This document shows, one piece after another, positions 47,901-56,787 of a DNA stretch of 64,000 bases (position 1 is its first letter; the number at the start of each line of letters is the position of its first letter). The DNA comes from Cyanobacterium aponinum PCC 10605. Lineage in GTDB: Bacteria; Cyanobacteriota; Cyanobacteriia; Cyanobacteriales; Cyanobacteriaceae. The notes beneath the pieces were generated by a model. That model worked only from the letters and a program-made list of their open reading frames with translations, searched no databases and had not been told where the DNA came from. The position numbers and the translations under genes are program-made. The stretch is taken from assembly GCF_000317675.1 (NCBI RefSeq), contig NC_019776.1, positions 3,844,001 to 3,908,000 on the forward strand, given 5' to 3'.

Positions 47901-49646
47901 ATGGCAGAATCTAAATATAATGGTAAACAATATCAAGCAAACAATGCTAACGATACATTACTAACAACTCCGTCAACAGAAAATAACTCTAGCAATGGCA
48001 CAGCCGAAGGCTCTATCGACTTAGATACTTCTAACTTTGAAAAGGATGTAATTTTAAAACCTTCTCCTGTATGGTCACGAGCAACGATTTGGAGTATTGT
48101 GGGTGTAACCACTTTCGCAGTAGTTTGGGCTTCTGTGGCGAAAATTGAGCAAGTTGTAACCGCTCAGGGGCAATTGAAACCAAGACAAACAGTGAAGGAA
48201 ATTCAAGCTCCTCTTAATGGGGTGGTAAAAGAAGTTAAAGTGGAAGATGGCGATCACATTCAGAAAGGTGAATCATTATTGGTGTTCGACTCTCAAGCTA
48301 GTCAAGCAGAATTGGAATCTTTGGAAAAAATTAGAAATAGTTTGATTCAAGAAAATAAATTCTATAGAACTTTGTTTAATGCACCTTTAAGCCCGAATAT
48401 TGTAGAACAGGAAGTAATAAGACTTAAATTACCCCCTGAAATTTCTGCACTAGCCTTAAATCGCACTGCTTTGGTGACAGAAAATCAACTTTATCAAATG
48501 CAACTATCCGAAGATTCCAATATCGCATCCTTAAAACCAGATCAACTTGCCAGACTACAAGCGGCATTTGCAGAATTAGATTCTCGCTCTAGGGCTGCAG
48601 AATTAGAAATTGAACAACTGGAAAAACAATTAAACCAAAATCAGGTACAAATTGAAGATGCAAAAAAACAACTAGCTAATGATCGTCGAGTATTACAAGA
48701 AATAGAACAACGAAATAGAGAATCCATTGCTCAAGCCGAAGAAAGTTTGCGTATAGACAGGGAAATATTAGAAAGTATTTTACCTCTTTCCGAAGAAGGG
48801 GCATTAGCTACAATTCAAATTGAAAGACAAAAGCAACAAGTGCAAGACCGTCAAAGGGATTTAGTCGATCGCCGCTCTAATGGTATTATTGAACTGGAAA
48901 ACCAAAAACAACAAGTGCAAACCCGTTTAGCAGAAATTCAACAATTAGAAGAAGAAAAATCTCGACTGTTACTTGACATTAATCAGGCACAACAAGAATT
49001 TCAGAATACTATCGCTATTACAGAAAAAGATGTGCGCGATCGCATCGCAGAAAATAAAAAACGCATCGCAGAAATTGACAGTCAAATTAACAAAGTAGTC
49101 GTAGATAATGAGAAGCGTATTGCAGAGTTAAATAGTCAAATCAGTGCCGCTCAACAAACTATAAAGTATCAAGAATTGAAAGCCCCTGTATCGGGAGAAG
49201 TATTCGATTTACAAGCTAGTCCGGGGTTTGTGCCAAAAAGTGGTCAAGCAGAAGCACTGTTAAAAATTGTACCTGATCCCGGTCCTGATAATCCTCTTGT
49301 TGCCGAAGTTTATGTTACTAATCAAGATATTGGTTTTGTTCAACCGGGGCAAGAAGCGGATGTGCGAATAGACTCTTTTCCCTATAGCGAATTTGGAGAT
49401 ATTAAAGGTAAAGTATATTTCGTTGCTTCAGACGCTTTAGAACCAGATCAAATTTATAATTTTTATCGTTTCCCTGTCAAAGTAGAATTAGATGCTCAAA
49501 ACTTAATGATTCGTGGTGAAGAGGTTGACTTACAGTCAGGAATGTCTGTTAGTGTCAATATAAAAGTAAGGGAAAATCGTACTGTATTAAGTTTATTTAC
49601 CGAACTATTCACCAAAAAAGTGGAAAGTTTGAAACAGGTTAGATAA
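47901..49646 (+). CDS. HlyD-type membrane fusion adaptor
   Basis: A 581-residue periplasmic adaptor of type I secretion or ABC/RND-type export. It has an N-terminal cytoplasmic tail of about 55 residues, one membrane helix (about 60-78, WSIVGVTTFAVVWASVAKI), then the biotinyl-lipoyl half GVVKEVKVEDGDHIQKGESLLVF, a very long alpha-hairpin coiled coil (about 140-420, repeated EIEQLEKQLNQNQ and RIAEINSQI patterns) and the closing half KYQELKAPVSGEVFDLQ with the beta-barrel NQDIGFVQPGQEADVRIDSFPYSEFG. This is characteristic of HlyD/PrtE-type adaptors. No ABC exporter gene is next to it, so the partner and cargo are unknown. Confidence 0.88.
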   Translation: MAESKYNGKQYQANNANDTLLTTPSTENNSSNGTAEGSIDLDTSNFEKDVILKPSPVWSRATIWSIVGVTTFAVVWASVAKIEQVVTAQGQLKPRQTVKEIQAPLNGVVKEVKVEDGDHIQKGESLLVFDSQASQAELESLEKIRNSLIQENKFYRTLFNAPLSPNIVEQEVIRLKLPPEISALALNRTALVTENQLYQMQLSEDSNIASLKPDQLARLQAAFAELDSRSRAAELEIEQLEKQLNQNQVQIEDAKKQLANDRRVLQEIEQRNRESIAQAEESLRIDREILESILPLSEEGALATIQIERQKQQVQDRQRDLVDRRSNGIIELENQKQQVQTRLAEIQQLEEEKSRLLLDINQAQQEFQNTIAITEKDVRDRIAENKKRIAEIDSQINKVVVDNEKRIAELNSQISAAQQTIKYQELKAPVSGEVFDLQASPGFVPKSGQAEALLKIVPDPGPDNPLVAEVYVTNQDIGFVQPGQEADVRIDSFPYSEFGDIKGKVYFVASDALEPDQIYNFYRFPVKVELDAQNLMIRGEEVDLQSGMSVSVNIKVRENRTVLSLFTELFTKKVESLKQVR

Positions 49647-49779
49647 CACCTTTAGGAATTAGAAATTAGTAATTAGTAATTAAGACAAGGCAACGGGCAA
49701 TAGTTTGAGTTCAGAGTTTGGGGTTAAGATAAGAAAGAAGTTTCCCTTTATCACCTCATCTCCTCATCTCCCTAACACC

Positions 49780-49814
49780 CTGAAACCTGAAACCTGCAAC
49801 CTGACACCTGAAAC
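49780..49814 (+). repeat. CTGAAAC heptamer tandem repeat
   Basis: Five 7-bp units (CTGAAAC, CTGAAAC, CTGCAAC, CTGACAC, CTGAAAC), the reverse complement of the CAGGTTT-type units. They lie inside the longest open frame of queC and show that its upstream part is not coding. Confidence 0.85.
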
Positions 49815-49851
49815 AATTTTTATCATTTACACCAAAATTAGATTCAATATT

Positions 49852-50505
49852 GTGAAAAAAGCCATTGTTTTATTATCAGGAGGATTAGACTCTGCTACCA
49901 GTGCTGCGATCGCAGTTTCCCAAGGATATGATACTATCGCTCTTTCTTTTCGCTATGGGCAGAAACACGCTAAAGAATTGGAAATAGCCCAAAATCTTGC
50001 CCCGAAATTGGGAATAAAAGAACATTTTGTCATTGATGTTAACTTATCTCTTTGGGGAGGTTCATCTCTGACTGATAATAATTTAGCTATTCCCCAAGAA
50101 GGAGTAAACCCTCAAATTATCCCCTCAACCTATGTACCCGGAAGAAATACCGTTTTTATTGCGATCGCACTTTCCCTTGCCGAAGCTGCGTCTGCAGAAG
50201 CAATATATTTAGGCATTAACGCCGTTGACTATTCGGGCTATCCTGATTGTCGCCCTGAATATTTACAAGCATTTCAAAATTTAGCAAATTTATCGTCTAA
50301 AGTAGGTATTGAAGGTAAAACCCCTCAATTAATAGCTCCTCTCATCAATTTATCAAAAGTAGATATTATCAAAAAAGCCCTTAGCTTAAATGTACCCATA
50401 GATGAAACTTGGTCTTGTTACCAAGGAGGAGAAATTCCCTGTGGTGTTTGTGATTCTTGTCGTATTCGGAATGAAGCCTTAAAACAATTAGGAATTAGTA
50501 ATTAA
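49852..50505 (+). CDS. queC: 7-cyano-7-deazaguanine (preQ0) synthase
   Basis: QueC converts 7-carboxy-7-deazaguanine to preQ0 for queuosine in tRNA, using ATP and ammonia. The PP-loop is [16 protein letters not shown] at the N-terminus; [15 protein letters not shown] and [19 protein letters not shown] follow, and the zinc site is [18 protein letters not shown] at the C-terminus. I set the start at GTG 49852 ([11 protein letters not shown]); the open frame reaches back to 49705 but there runs through heptamer repeats, so that part is not coding. The protein is then 217 residues, normal for the family. No other queuosine gene is adjacent. Confidence 0.92.
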   Translation: MKKAIVLLSGGLDSATSAAIAVSQGYDTIALSFRYGQKHAKELEIAQNLAPKLGIKEHFVIDVNLSLWGGSSLTDNNLAIPQEGVNPQIIPSTYVPGRNTVFIAIALSLAEAASAEAIYLGINAVDYSGYPDCRPEYLQAFQNLANLSSKVGIEGKTPQLIAPLINLSKVDIIKKALSLNVPIDETWSCYQGGEIPCGVCDSCRIRNEALKQLGISN

Positions 50506-50656
50506 TGAATAGTGAATAGTGAATAATTAATAATTAATAACTCCGAACACTCATTACTCATTACTCGTTACTTATTACTTTCTCCAACACCTGCAACCTG
50601 AAACCTGAAACCTGAAACCTAACCTTATCCGACATTCTTAAACTGAACTGAGGTTA
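50506..50656 (-). repeat. Subfamily-2 element fragment upstream of the chaperone gene
   Basis: On the minus strand it begins TAACCTCAGTTCAG at 50656, continues AAGAATGTCGGATAAGGTTAGG, then four CAGGTTT-type units (50591-50618), then text shared with the element at 57961 (GAGAAAGTAAT, TGAGTGTTCGG). The CTCAGGTTA end is not found before queC, so the copy is truncated; the far boundary is approximate. Confidence 0.6.
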
Positions 50657-50663
50657 AATTACA

Positions 50664-51497
50664 ATGTTTATCAAAACAAATCTTGTCCAAAAAATACTTT
50701 CCACTCTAATCTTTTTTTTTCCCCTTAACTTGATTTGGGCAAATCCCACTTATGCTCAAATAGGAGTTTCTCCCCTCGTTATTCAAGAAAATACAGAAAG
50801 AGGAAAAGCACAAGGTATTATTAATGTTCGTAATACCACCAATGAACCCATTAGAGTTAGAGTCTATACAGAGCCTTTTATTTATGACCGAGAAAAAGGA
50901 TTTCAAACGGTAGAAACCAATGAAGCTGATTTAAGCCCCTATCTAAGATTTTCTCCCACGGAAATGACTATTCCCCCCGGTGCAGAGCGTAGGGTTCGTT
51001 TTTTAGCACAGTTTCCTCCCAGTTTGCCCGATCAAGAATATCGAGCGGCTATTTTTTCTGAAACTCTTAGACAAGCTCAAGATAATCAACAAAATACGGT
51101 AGGTATTATTGCTCGTATCGGAGTCACAGTATATGTTCGCAAGGGTTCTTTACAACCCAATTTAACCCCAGAAACCGCCACTTATAATCCTCAAGATAAT
51201 ACTATTCGTCTATTGGTAAAAAATACGGGAGAAGCTACCGCTTTACCAAAAATAGCTTGGCAACTCAATCAAAATGGTTCGACTATTGCCACAGGAGAAG
51301 CCCCAGAAACCACCGTTATGGCTGGAAGCGATCGCATCATTAATCTTGCATTAATCGAAAAAGATGAAGCAACCCAAGAAGATAAACCCATAAGATTAAA
51401 CAAAGGACAATATCAACTTAGTGGACAATTAGTATGGCGAGAGGGAAATAATAACCCTAATATCATCCCTTTTGAAACTACAATATCCATAGATTAA
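50664..51497 (+). CDS. Fimbrial-type periplasmic chaperone (PapD-like)
   Basis: A 277-residue exported protein. The signal peptide ends near residue 31 (IWANPTYAQ). The first Ig-like domain starts IGVSPLVIQENTERGKAQGIINVRNTTNEPIRVRVYTEPF and has the hallmark SPTEMTIPPGAERRVRFLAQFP, which corresponds to the pilus-chaperone strand that donates to the subunit. The second domain has LLVKNTGEATALPKIAWQLNQ. Chaperones of this type hold pilin-like subunits in the periplasm. The usher-like gene follows by 46 bp, and two subunit-like genes plus a decayed third come after that. The ATG at 50664 lies 7 bp after an element end that supplies a GAGG ribosome-binding sequence. Confidence 0.82.
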   Translation: MFIKTNLVQKILSTLIFFFPLNLIWANPTYAQIGVSPLVIQENTERGKAQGIINVRNTTNEPIRVRVYTEPFIYDREKGFQTVETNEADLSPYLRFSPTEMTIPPGAERRVRFLAQFPPSLPDQEYRAAIFSETLRQAQDNQQNTVGIIARIGVTVYVRKGSLQPNLTPETATYNPQDNTIRLLVKNTGEATALPKIAWQLNQNGSTIATGEAPETTVMAGSDRIINLALIEKDEATQEDKPIRLNKGQYQLSGQLVWREGNNNPNIIPFETTISID

Positions 51498-51543
51498 TCG
51501 ATCTAATGATCAATATTGGTGTGAGGAAAAATACTCATAAATC

Positions 51544-54228
51544 ATGTTACGGAAATATATTCGTTTATTTCCCATAATTGTTGTTGTCCATTTCTTTGGA
51601 CTTATTATACCTCCTGTTCGTTTTTCCTTCCTCAATGTCGGTATTTGTCCTTCTTTTGCTCAAGAAGATAAAACCAGTATTGACGATGCACCATTAGATA
51701 ACTCTGAACCGGTGGAATTTGATTTATTACCCATCGGTATCAATGTTGAGAAAAGAAATATCCTACCATCAACCCTAGTCAAAGGAGCAGAAGACGGCAC
51801 TCAAGCTCTTAATTTTTCCTTCTGGCTCATTCCTTGGGAAGACATAGTTGAGGTATTACAATTAAAAATCGAGGAACAAAGTGAGGAAAGTTGGCAAATT
51901 ACCGCCCCCGGATTAGTCACCGAAATTAACCCAAATGAGTTAACCCGAGACGAAGATTTAGGACTAGCTATTACCCCTCAACAAATCGAAACATGGTTTA
52001 AAGTACCCACGGAATTTAACCTTTTAGAGTATGCTATCGTCTTAAAACCCCCATGGTTAGGATTACGTTCTAATTTAAGACAGTATCAAGAAATTCCTGT
52101 GGTTACAGATGGTTTGCCCCTTGTTTCCCCTCCCATATTTAGTTTTACGGCTATTGGTAATGAAGCAACTTTTAGTGGTTCTCCTGACTCGGAAAATAAT
52201 CTCTATGATGACCGAGGAAATCTAACTGCGATCGGATCTTTTTTGGGCGGCGGATGGTTTATTAGCACCAATCAAGATGACCTTTACAATAGCACACAAT
52301 GGAATATTCAAGAAGCTCAGTGGTGGTATCAGGGCGATCGTGCCGATTATATAGTTGGTTCTCAACCCACATTTTGGCGAGGAGAAGGAGGAGGTAATTT
52401 TTGGGGATTAACGACGATTCAAAGGTGGGGATTTACCCCAGAAAAAACTAGATTTGGCGGTTTTTTTAGCCCTCAACAAAGATTACAAGCTAATGATTTA
52501 CCCCGTACTATTACAGGAGAAGCCCCTCCGGGTACTCTTGTTCAATTAATACAAGGTTTTGGCGCCCGTGTGGTTGCTCAAACTTTAGTGAATGAATCTG
52601 GAATATATGTATTTGAAAATATACCCATAAGACAACAATCCTATCAAGTCAAACTATATGCCGATGGACTCTTAAGCAATGAGCCAATTATTGAAAATAT
52701 TAATTTCAGTGATATTCCCGAATTGCTACCTAAAGGAGCATCCGTGTTAACTCTTACTGCAGGGGCAAGGAGAGAAACTATAGAAGATAATCTTTTTGGG
52801 GAATTTAATACGATTGGGGCTGGTATGGCTTATCGTTATGGTTTATTGGAAGGTATTACTCTCGGTGTTGGTTTTTACAATGATAATGAGTCATTTCGTA
52901 GTCTAGGAGAAATTTTCTATCAACCCAATGGTATTCCCCTGCGATTTTCTGTTTCTGCCCTAACAGGAGACTTTGATTCCCCTTGGGAATTAATTTCTCG
53001 CCTTTATTACAATCCTTCTCCTAATTTTTACTTAAGCGTAGATGCAGATCGTTTTGGACAAAGAATGAATCTTAATTGGCGATTATCCCGTAATCTTAAC
53101 TTCACTGCCACAGGTAACTATGATGATGATAATCCTTATATTTCTGCTGGACTAGGTTTATTTTTTAGCGGAATCAACTCCTCTACCAATATTCGAGGAG
53201 AAATCGGCACTAATGATGAACTTAATTGGTACTTGAGTCAACGTTGGGGAAGTTTTTATCTTAACCACAGAGGAGATAGCGATCGCACCGATACAGAAAT
53301 TAGTTATAATCTTTCAGGGAAAAGTTACTTTGGTGATGGACATTCCTTAATCCTCGACTATGAAACCCAAAACAACAATAATCGTAGTGACTATATCGGA
53401 CTGTTGAGATGGCGCTATCGTTCCGAAGATCGCTTAAATGGTGGTTTACCCCTCTGGGAATATGATTTAGGCTACGGTGTCGGTTCTCGTGGTAGTGGGT
53501 TTTACACCTCTTTTTCCACTGGCTTTATCCCCGGTTTAACCCTCCGTTTGCGTTACCAAGATTTTTCCATTTCCTCTAGTAACCGTCAGTTTATCATTGA
53601 CATATTTCCCCGCTTTAATGTCCAAAATGGAGTTAGAACTATTACCAGTGAAAGAGACTTTGATAATCTTCGTTCTCAGGGGGGATTATGGATTAAACCT
53701 TTTTATGATAAAAATGGCAATGAAATTTTTGATGATAGTGACGAAATTTTCACCGAGGACGCAAATTTATTGTTAATCTTAAATAATCGCCCCATTCGTT
53801 CTTCTTTGCCCGAAATTCAACCTGATGGAGTATTTGTAGTTGTACCTCCAGATACCTATCGCCTTGATTTAGATGAAGCTGGTTATCCCTTTGATTGGAC
53901 TCCTACCATCACAGCCTTGGCGGTAAAAGTTGTCGCAGGAAGTTATACAGAAGTTTATATACCTTTTGTCTTGTCCTATACCTTTGCTGGAACTCTTACA
54001 GATGAGGACAATAAACCCATTGGTGGTGCAAGAGTGGAAGCAATACCAGAAAATGGAGGAAAAACGATTTCTTCTATTACAAATGGTGCAGGGGTCTTCT
54101 TTTTGGAAAATTTAAAGCAAGGACAATATAATTTAAGAGTTAATGGTGAAATTCCCACACCTTCAGAGGTTATAATAGATGACCAATCAGAACCTTTCCA
54201 AGAGTTAAACTTAAAAATAATAAACTAA
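51544..54228 (+). CDS. Usher-like outer-membrane beta-barrel protein
   Basis: An 894-residue exported protein with a long signal sequence (to about residue 40, CPSFAQ). After about 150 residues of soluble N-terminal domain comes a plug-like beta domain (TGEAPPGTLVQLIQGFGARV, then SGIYVFENIPIRQQSYQVKLY), then about 350 residues of amphipathic strands with alternating aromatics (YRYGLLEGITLGVGFYND, FYLSVDADRFGQRMNLNWRL, GLLRWRYRSEDRLNG) as in outer-membrane barrels. The C-terminus has carboxypeptidase-regulatory-like domains (GTLTDEDNKPIGGARVEAIPE, GVFFLENLKQGQYNLRVNGE). Plug, barrel and C-terminal folds follow the usher plan, and the gene sits between a PapD-like chaperone and pilin-like genes, but sequence is far from PapC; I call it usher-like by context. 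Confidence 0.7.
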   Translation: MLRKYIRLFPIIVVVHFFGLIIPPVRFSFLNVGICPSFAQEDKTSIDDAPLDNSEPVEFDLLPIGINVEKRNILPSTLVKGAEDGTQALNFSFWLIPWEDIVEVLQLKIEEQSEESWQITAPGLVTEINPNELTRDEDLGLAITPQQIETWFKVPTEFNLLEYAIVLKPPWLGLRSNLRQYQEIPVVTDGLPLVSPPIFSFTAIGNEATFSGSPDSENNLYDDRGNLTAIGSFLGGGWFISTNQDDLYNSTQWNIQEAQWWYQGDRADYIVGSQPTFWRGEGGGNFWGLTTIQRWGFTPEKTRFGGFFSPQQRLQANDLPRTITGEAPPGTLVQLIQGFGARVVAQTLVNESGIYVFENIPIRQQSYQVKLYADGLLSNEPIIENINFSDIPELLPKGASVLTLTAGARRETIEDNLFGEFNTIGAGMAYRYGLLEGITLGVGFYNDNESFRSLGEIFYQPNGIPLRFSVSALTGDFDSPWELISRLYYNPSPNFYLSVDADRFGQRMNLNWRLSRNLNFTATGNYDDDNPYISAGLGLFFSGINSSTNIRGEIGTNDELNWYLSQRWGSFYLNHRGDSDRTDTEISYNLSGKSYFGDGHSLILDYETQNNNNRSDYIGLLRWRYRSEDRLNGGLPLWEYDLGYGVGSRGSGFYTSFSTGFIPGLTLRLRYQDFSISSSNRQFIIDIFPRFNVQNGVRTITSERDFDNLRSQGGLWIKPFYDKNGNEIFDDSDEIFTEDANLLLILNNRPIRSSLPEIQPDGVFVVVPPDTYRLDLDEAGYPFDWTPTITALAVKVVAGSYTEVYIPFVLSYTFAGTLTDEDNKPIGGARVEAIPENGGKTISSITNGAGVFFLENLKQGQYNLRVNGEIPTPSEVIIDDQSEPFQELNLKIIN

Positions 54229-54387
54229 AAATGATACCATCAGATATTTTTCTGGGTGTCTTCGGGTTTTTTCATAAATATTGATTAACTTTATCAAATC
54301 TTTACAATACTCGGTTAATTTATTTCCATGTTTCTACGGATTGGAGATCCTATCGTTTTTGGTACGATTAAACTATAGGTGAAAAAC

Positions 54388-54409
54388 AGTGTAAATATTT
54401 AAGTACACT
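54388..54409 (+). promoter_or_regulatory. 22-bp inverted repeat upstream of the first subunit gene
   Basis: AGTGTA and TACACT flank 10 bp of AT-rich sequence, ending 72 bp before the subunit ATG. It is the only good palindrome in the 253-bp gap after the usher-like gene and could be an operator. It resembles a CRP-type site only loosely; arm spacing differs by two bases. Confidence 0.35.
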
Positions 54410-54481
54410 GAATAAATATCATAATTACTTAAATTCACGAAAACTATCAAAGTAAACTCTACATTAACTTAACTCAAACCC

Positions 54482-55015
54482 ATGAATATTAAAAATTATT
54501 CTGCTAAATTAGCTGTTGCTTCTGTTGCTCTTGTTTCTTCTGTTATAACTTTTGCTCCAAAAGCGATCGCTCAAACTGCAACTTTTTCCTTTACCAGAGA
54601 AATAGAAACGGGATGTGTCTTTATTGGTGGTACAGATGCAGGTAGTGGCTCTGTTACTACAGAGAGCGAACTAACAGAAGATCTTGTTAACAATACACTC
54701 TCTGGCAATAATACAGATATTAGTGTTGAGTGTAATTTTGATGGAGGAACACTACAAATAACTGGCGTCACTGAAGGTACTAATGAAGTAACTCTCAATA
54801 GTGACAATAATTTGACTGCAACCCTTGGCTTAAATAATAATGCTAGTGTTCCCTCTTTAACTGCAAATCGAGGTGGTTCTTCTACAACATCTGAACTGGA
54901 TGCTGGAACTACAGATATGACACTACAATTACTTGCAGATTTTGGTGCTGGCAGTCAGACTCTCCAAGCGGGTTCTTACTCTTATGAAGTGCAGGTAACA
55001 TTAGCAAATAACTAG
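54482..55015 (+). CDS. Secreted pilin-like subunit (spore-coat-U type)
   Basis: A 177-residue protein with a clear signal peptide (cleavage after APKAIAQ, about residue 31). The mature part is small-residue and beta-rich, with two Cys (GCVFIGG and VECNFDG) that can form the disulfide typical of pilin-like folds, and ends QAGSYSYEVQVTLANN, the closing strand pattern of the spore coat U/chaperone-usher subunit group. It follows the chaperone and usher-like genes and is most likely exported and assembled by them. It is about 25% similar by eye to the next subunit gene; the role on the cell surface is inference. Confidence 0.7.
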   Translation: MNIKNYSAKLAVASVALVSSVITFAPKAIAQTATFSFTREIETGCVFIGGTDAGSGSVTTESELTEDLVNNTLSGNNTDISVECNFDGGTLQITGVTEGTNEVTLNSDNNLTATLGLNNNASVPSLTANRGGSSTTSELDAGTTDMTLQLLADFGAGSQTLQAGSYSYEVQVTLANN

Positions 55016-55137
55016 GATTTATTGCTTGTATTTGAGATAAAGAACAATTATTTCACTCAACATAAATAATTTCTCATACTAACACACGGTGCTTAAAAGC
55101 ATTTAACCGATATTTTCATTAATTTTTAAATAAGTAG

Positions 55138-55704
55138 ATGTTTATACGAGAGGGCAAACTTCTAACCACTTATTTTTTTATATCCTTTGTTGGTTTGGGG
55201 TTTATTTTTGCAAAATCCTCTCAAGCTCAAACAGCTATTTTTAATTTTCAAACTACTATCGGTGGCGAGTGTGCTTTTTCCAATATTCAAGGGGGTTCTT
55301 TGCAACTTAGTGAAGACGGAAAAACTTTCTCTAGCAACGTACCCGCCACTGCCACTCTTACTTGTAATCTGACAAATGTTAGTCTTACATTAAACCCGCC
55401 AGAGGTTTCTACTATTTCGGCTCCTTTTAATATCATTTCTTCTACAGCTACTGCAACTTATCAAGAAAATAATCCTATTACTTATCTTTTATCTGGTGCA
55501 GTTGCGACAGGTAATATCGTCACCTTAGAAGCAACCAATAGCTCTCCAGACTCCAGAACATATACAGGGCTTACACTTGGCTCTTCGGTTTTAAGAATAG
55601 GGGGAAGCCGAACGATAACAGTTAATATGAGTGCAACAAGTGATACTGAAGTTTCTGCTGGTTTGTATCGCTTTATTGTTCGTTTTTCTGCAATTCCACA
55701 ATGA
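55138..55704 (+). CDS. Second secreted pilin-like subunit
   Basis: A 188-residue exported protein. The signal peptide ends at KSSQAQ (about residue 31) and the mature protein begins TAIFNFQTTIGGECAFSNIQGG. Two cysteines (GGECAF and ATLTCNLT) are positioned for one disulfide, and the end SAGLYRFIVRFSAIPQ matches the closing strand of the family. The next gene along is a near copy without a start codon. The gap to the previous subunit gene is 122 bp, so the two may be transcribed together or from separate promoters. Confidence 0.72.
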   Translation: MFIREGKLLTTYFFISFVGLGFIFAKSSQAQTAIFNFQTTIGGECAFSNIQGGSLQLSEDGKTFSSNVPATATLTCNLTNVSLTLNPPEVSTISAPFNIISSTATATYQENNPITYLLSGAVATGNIVTLEATNSSPDSRTYTGLTLGSSVLRIGGSRTITVNMSATSDTEVSAGLYRFIVRFSAIPQ

Positions 55705-55803
55705 AAGTCAATTTTTATGCGAATTTGTGAACTACCCAACAGATAGCGGTGTAGTGGATTTCTTACGTCCTCCTCTACCACGTCTTACATCTGGGCAATA
55801 GGC

Positions 55804-56340
55804 TTTATCCCCCGTTCCAGATCTAAATCCTTAACCATTTATTTTTTATTATCTTTTATTGGTTGTGGGTTTATTTTTGCAAAATCTTCTCAAGCTCAAA
55901 CAGCTATTTTCAATTTTCAAACGACTATAGGCGGAGAGTGTTCATTCACTAACATTCAGGGAGGTTCTTTGCAACTGAGTGGTGACAGAAAAACGTTTAC
56001 GAGTGACAATCCTGCCACGGCAACACTTACTTGTAACCGCACAAGTCTTGATATTACACTTAATCCGCCAGAAGTTTCCACAAATTCTGCTCCATTTATT
56101 ATCGCTTCATCTTGGGCAACTGCAACCTATCAGGAAAATAGTCCGGGTAATTCCCCTCAACCCGGGAATATTATTACTTTAACTGCTACTAATGGTTCTC
56201 CTGCTTCTAAGACTTATGGAAACAATCGCAGAATGGAAGGAAGTCGTGATCTGACAGTTAATATGAGTGTAACTAGCGATAATGAGGTTTCAGCGGGTTT
56301 ATATCGCTTTAATGTTCGTTTTTCTGCTACTCCAAAATAG
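55804..56340 (+). pseudogene. Third pilin-like subunit copy lacking a start codon
   Basis: The frame is an obvious duplicate of the preceding gene: GCGFIFAKSSQAQTAIFNFQ matches its signal peptide and mature start, and the closing SAGLYRFNVRFSATPK is kept. The frame is open from a TAG at 55744 to the end at 56340, but it has no ATG, GTG or TTG before the signal sequence; where the older copy has ATGTTTATA this copy has GGCTTTATC. The first usable TTG (55969) lies inside the mature domain, so a product starting there would lack export. It also has a deletion near the middle (the SGAVATGN region differs). It is either a pseudogene or starts at a rare ATA/ATC codon. Confidence 0.7.
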
Positions 56341-56787
56341 TATTCAAATTCAACTCAATGCAAGAATATCTGGTAAAGGTAGGTTTCATCTTTATCTAAC
56401 ATCACCTGAGTTCGATATAAAGTTGTCTGGTGATGGTAGGAAATTTGGGGAAATCACCCCTCTGTATCTCCCCTTAAAAAAAGAGAAAGGGAGCAGGGAA
56501 TGGTATTTAAAATTGACATAAACAGAGTTTAAATTTGGTTTTAAATAAATTTTTCCTCAATTTAATGATTTTTTTCGGGGAAAATTTTGCTAACGATGAG
56601 TCTCAACTCTTTATTTTTTAATGGCTTTTTCGTCAAACTCAGGTAAAATCGGGTTATTTTTCTACCAAGTATAGTAAAAATGATCTGTATATAAATCCCT
56701 TAATTCCCATCATTTTCATGATAGATTTAGTGAAATGAGAAATAATTTTGATTTTGTTCTTCAGAGAGAGAATTTTTTGTAGTAAAG
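56341..56787. other. Gene-free spacer with decayed element text
   Basis: Fragments near 56355-56435 (CAAGAATATCTGGTAAAGGTAGG and CACCTGAGTTCGATATAAA) look like an old, degraded copy of the element family. The rest is AT-rich without a gene. Confidence 0.45.

Noticed and set aside
49705-49851. Longer N-terminus of QueC
   Set aside because: The frame is open but consists of heptamer repeats (CTGAAAC); the family start [11 protein letters not shown] coincides with GTG 49852.
56282-56521. 79-codon frame overlapping the third subunit copy
   Set aside because: It is a shadow frame of the decayed subunit gene extended into repeat remnants.
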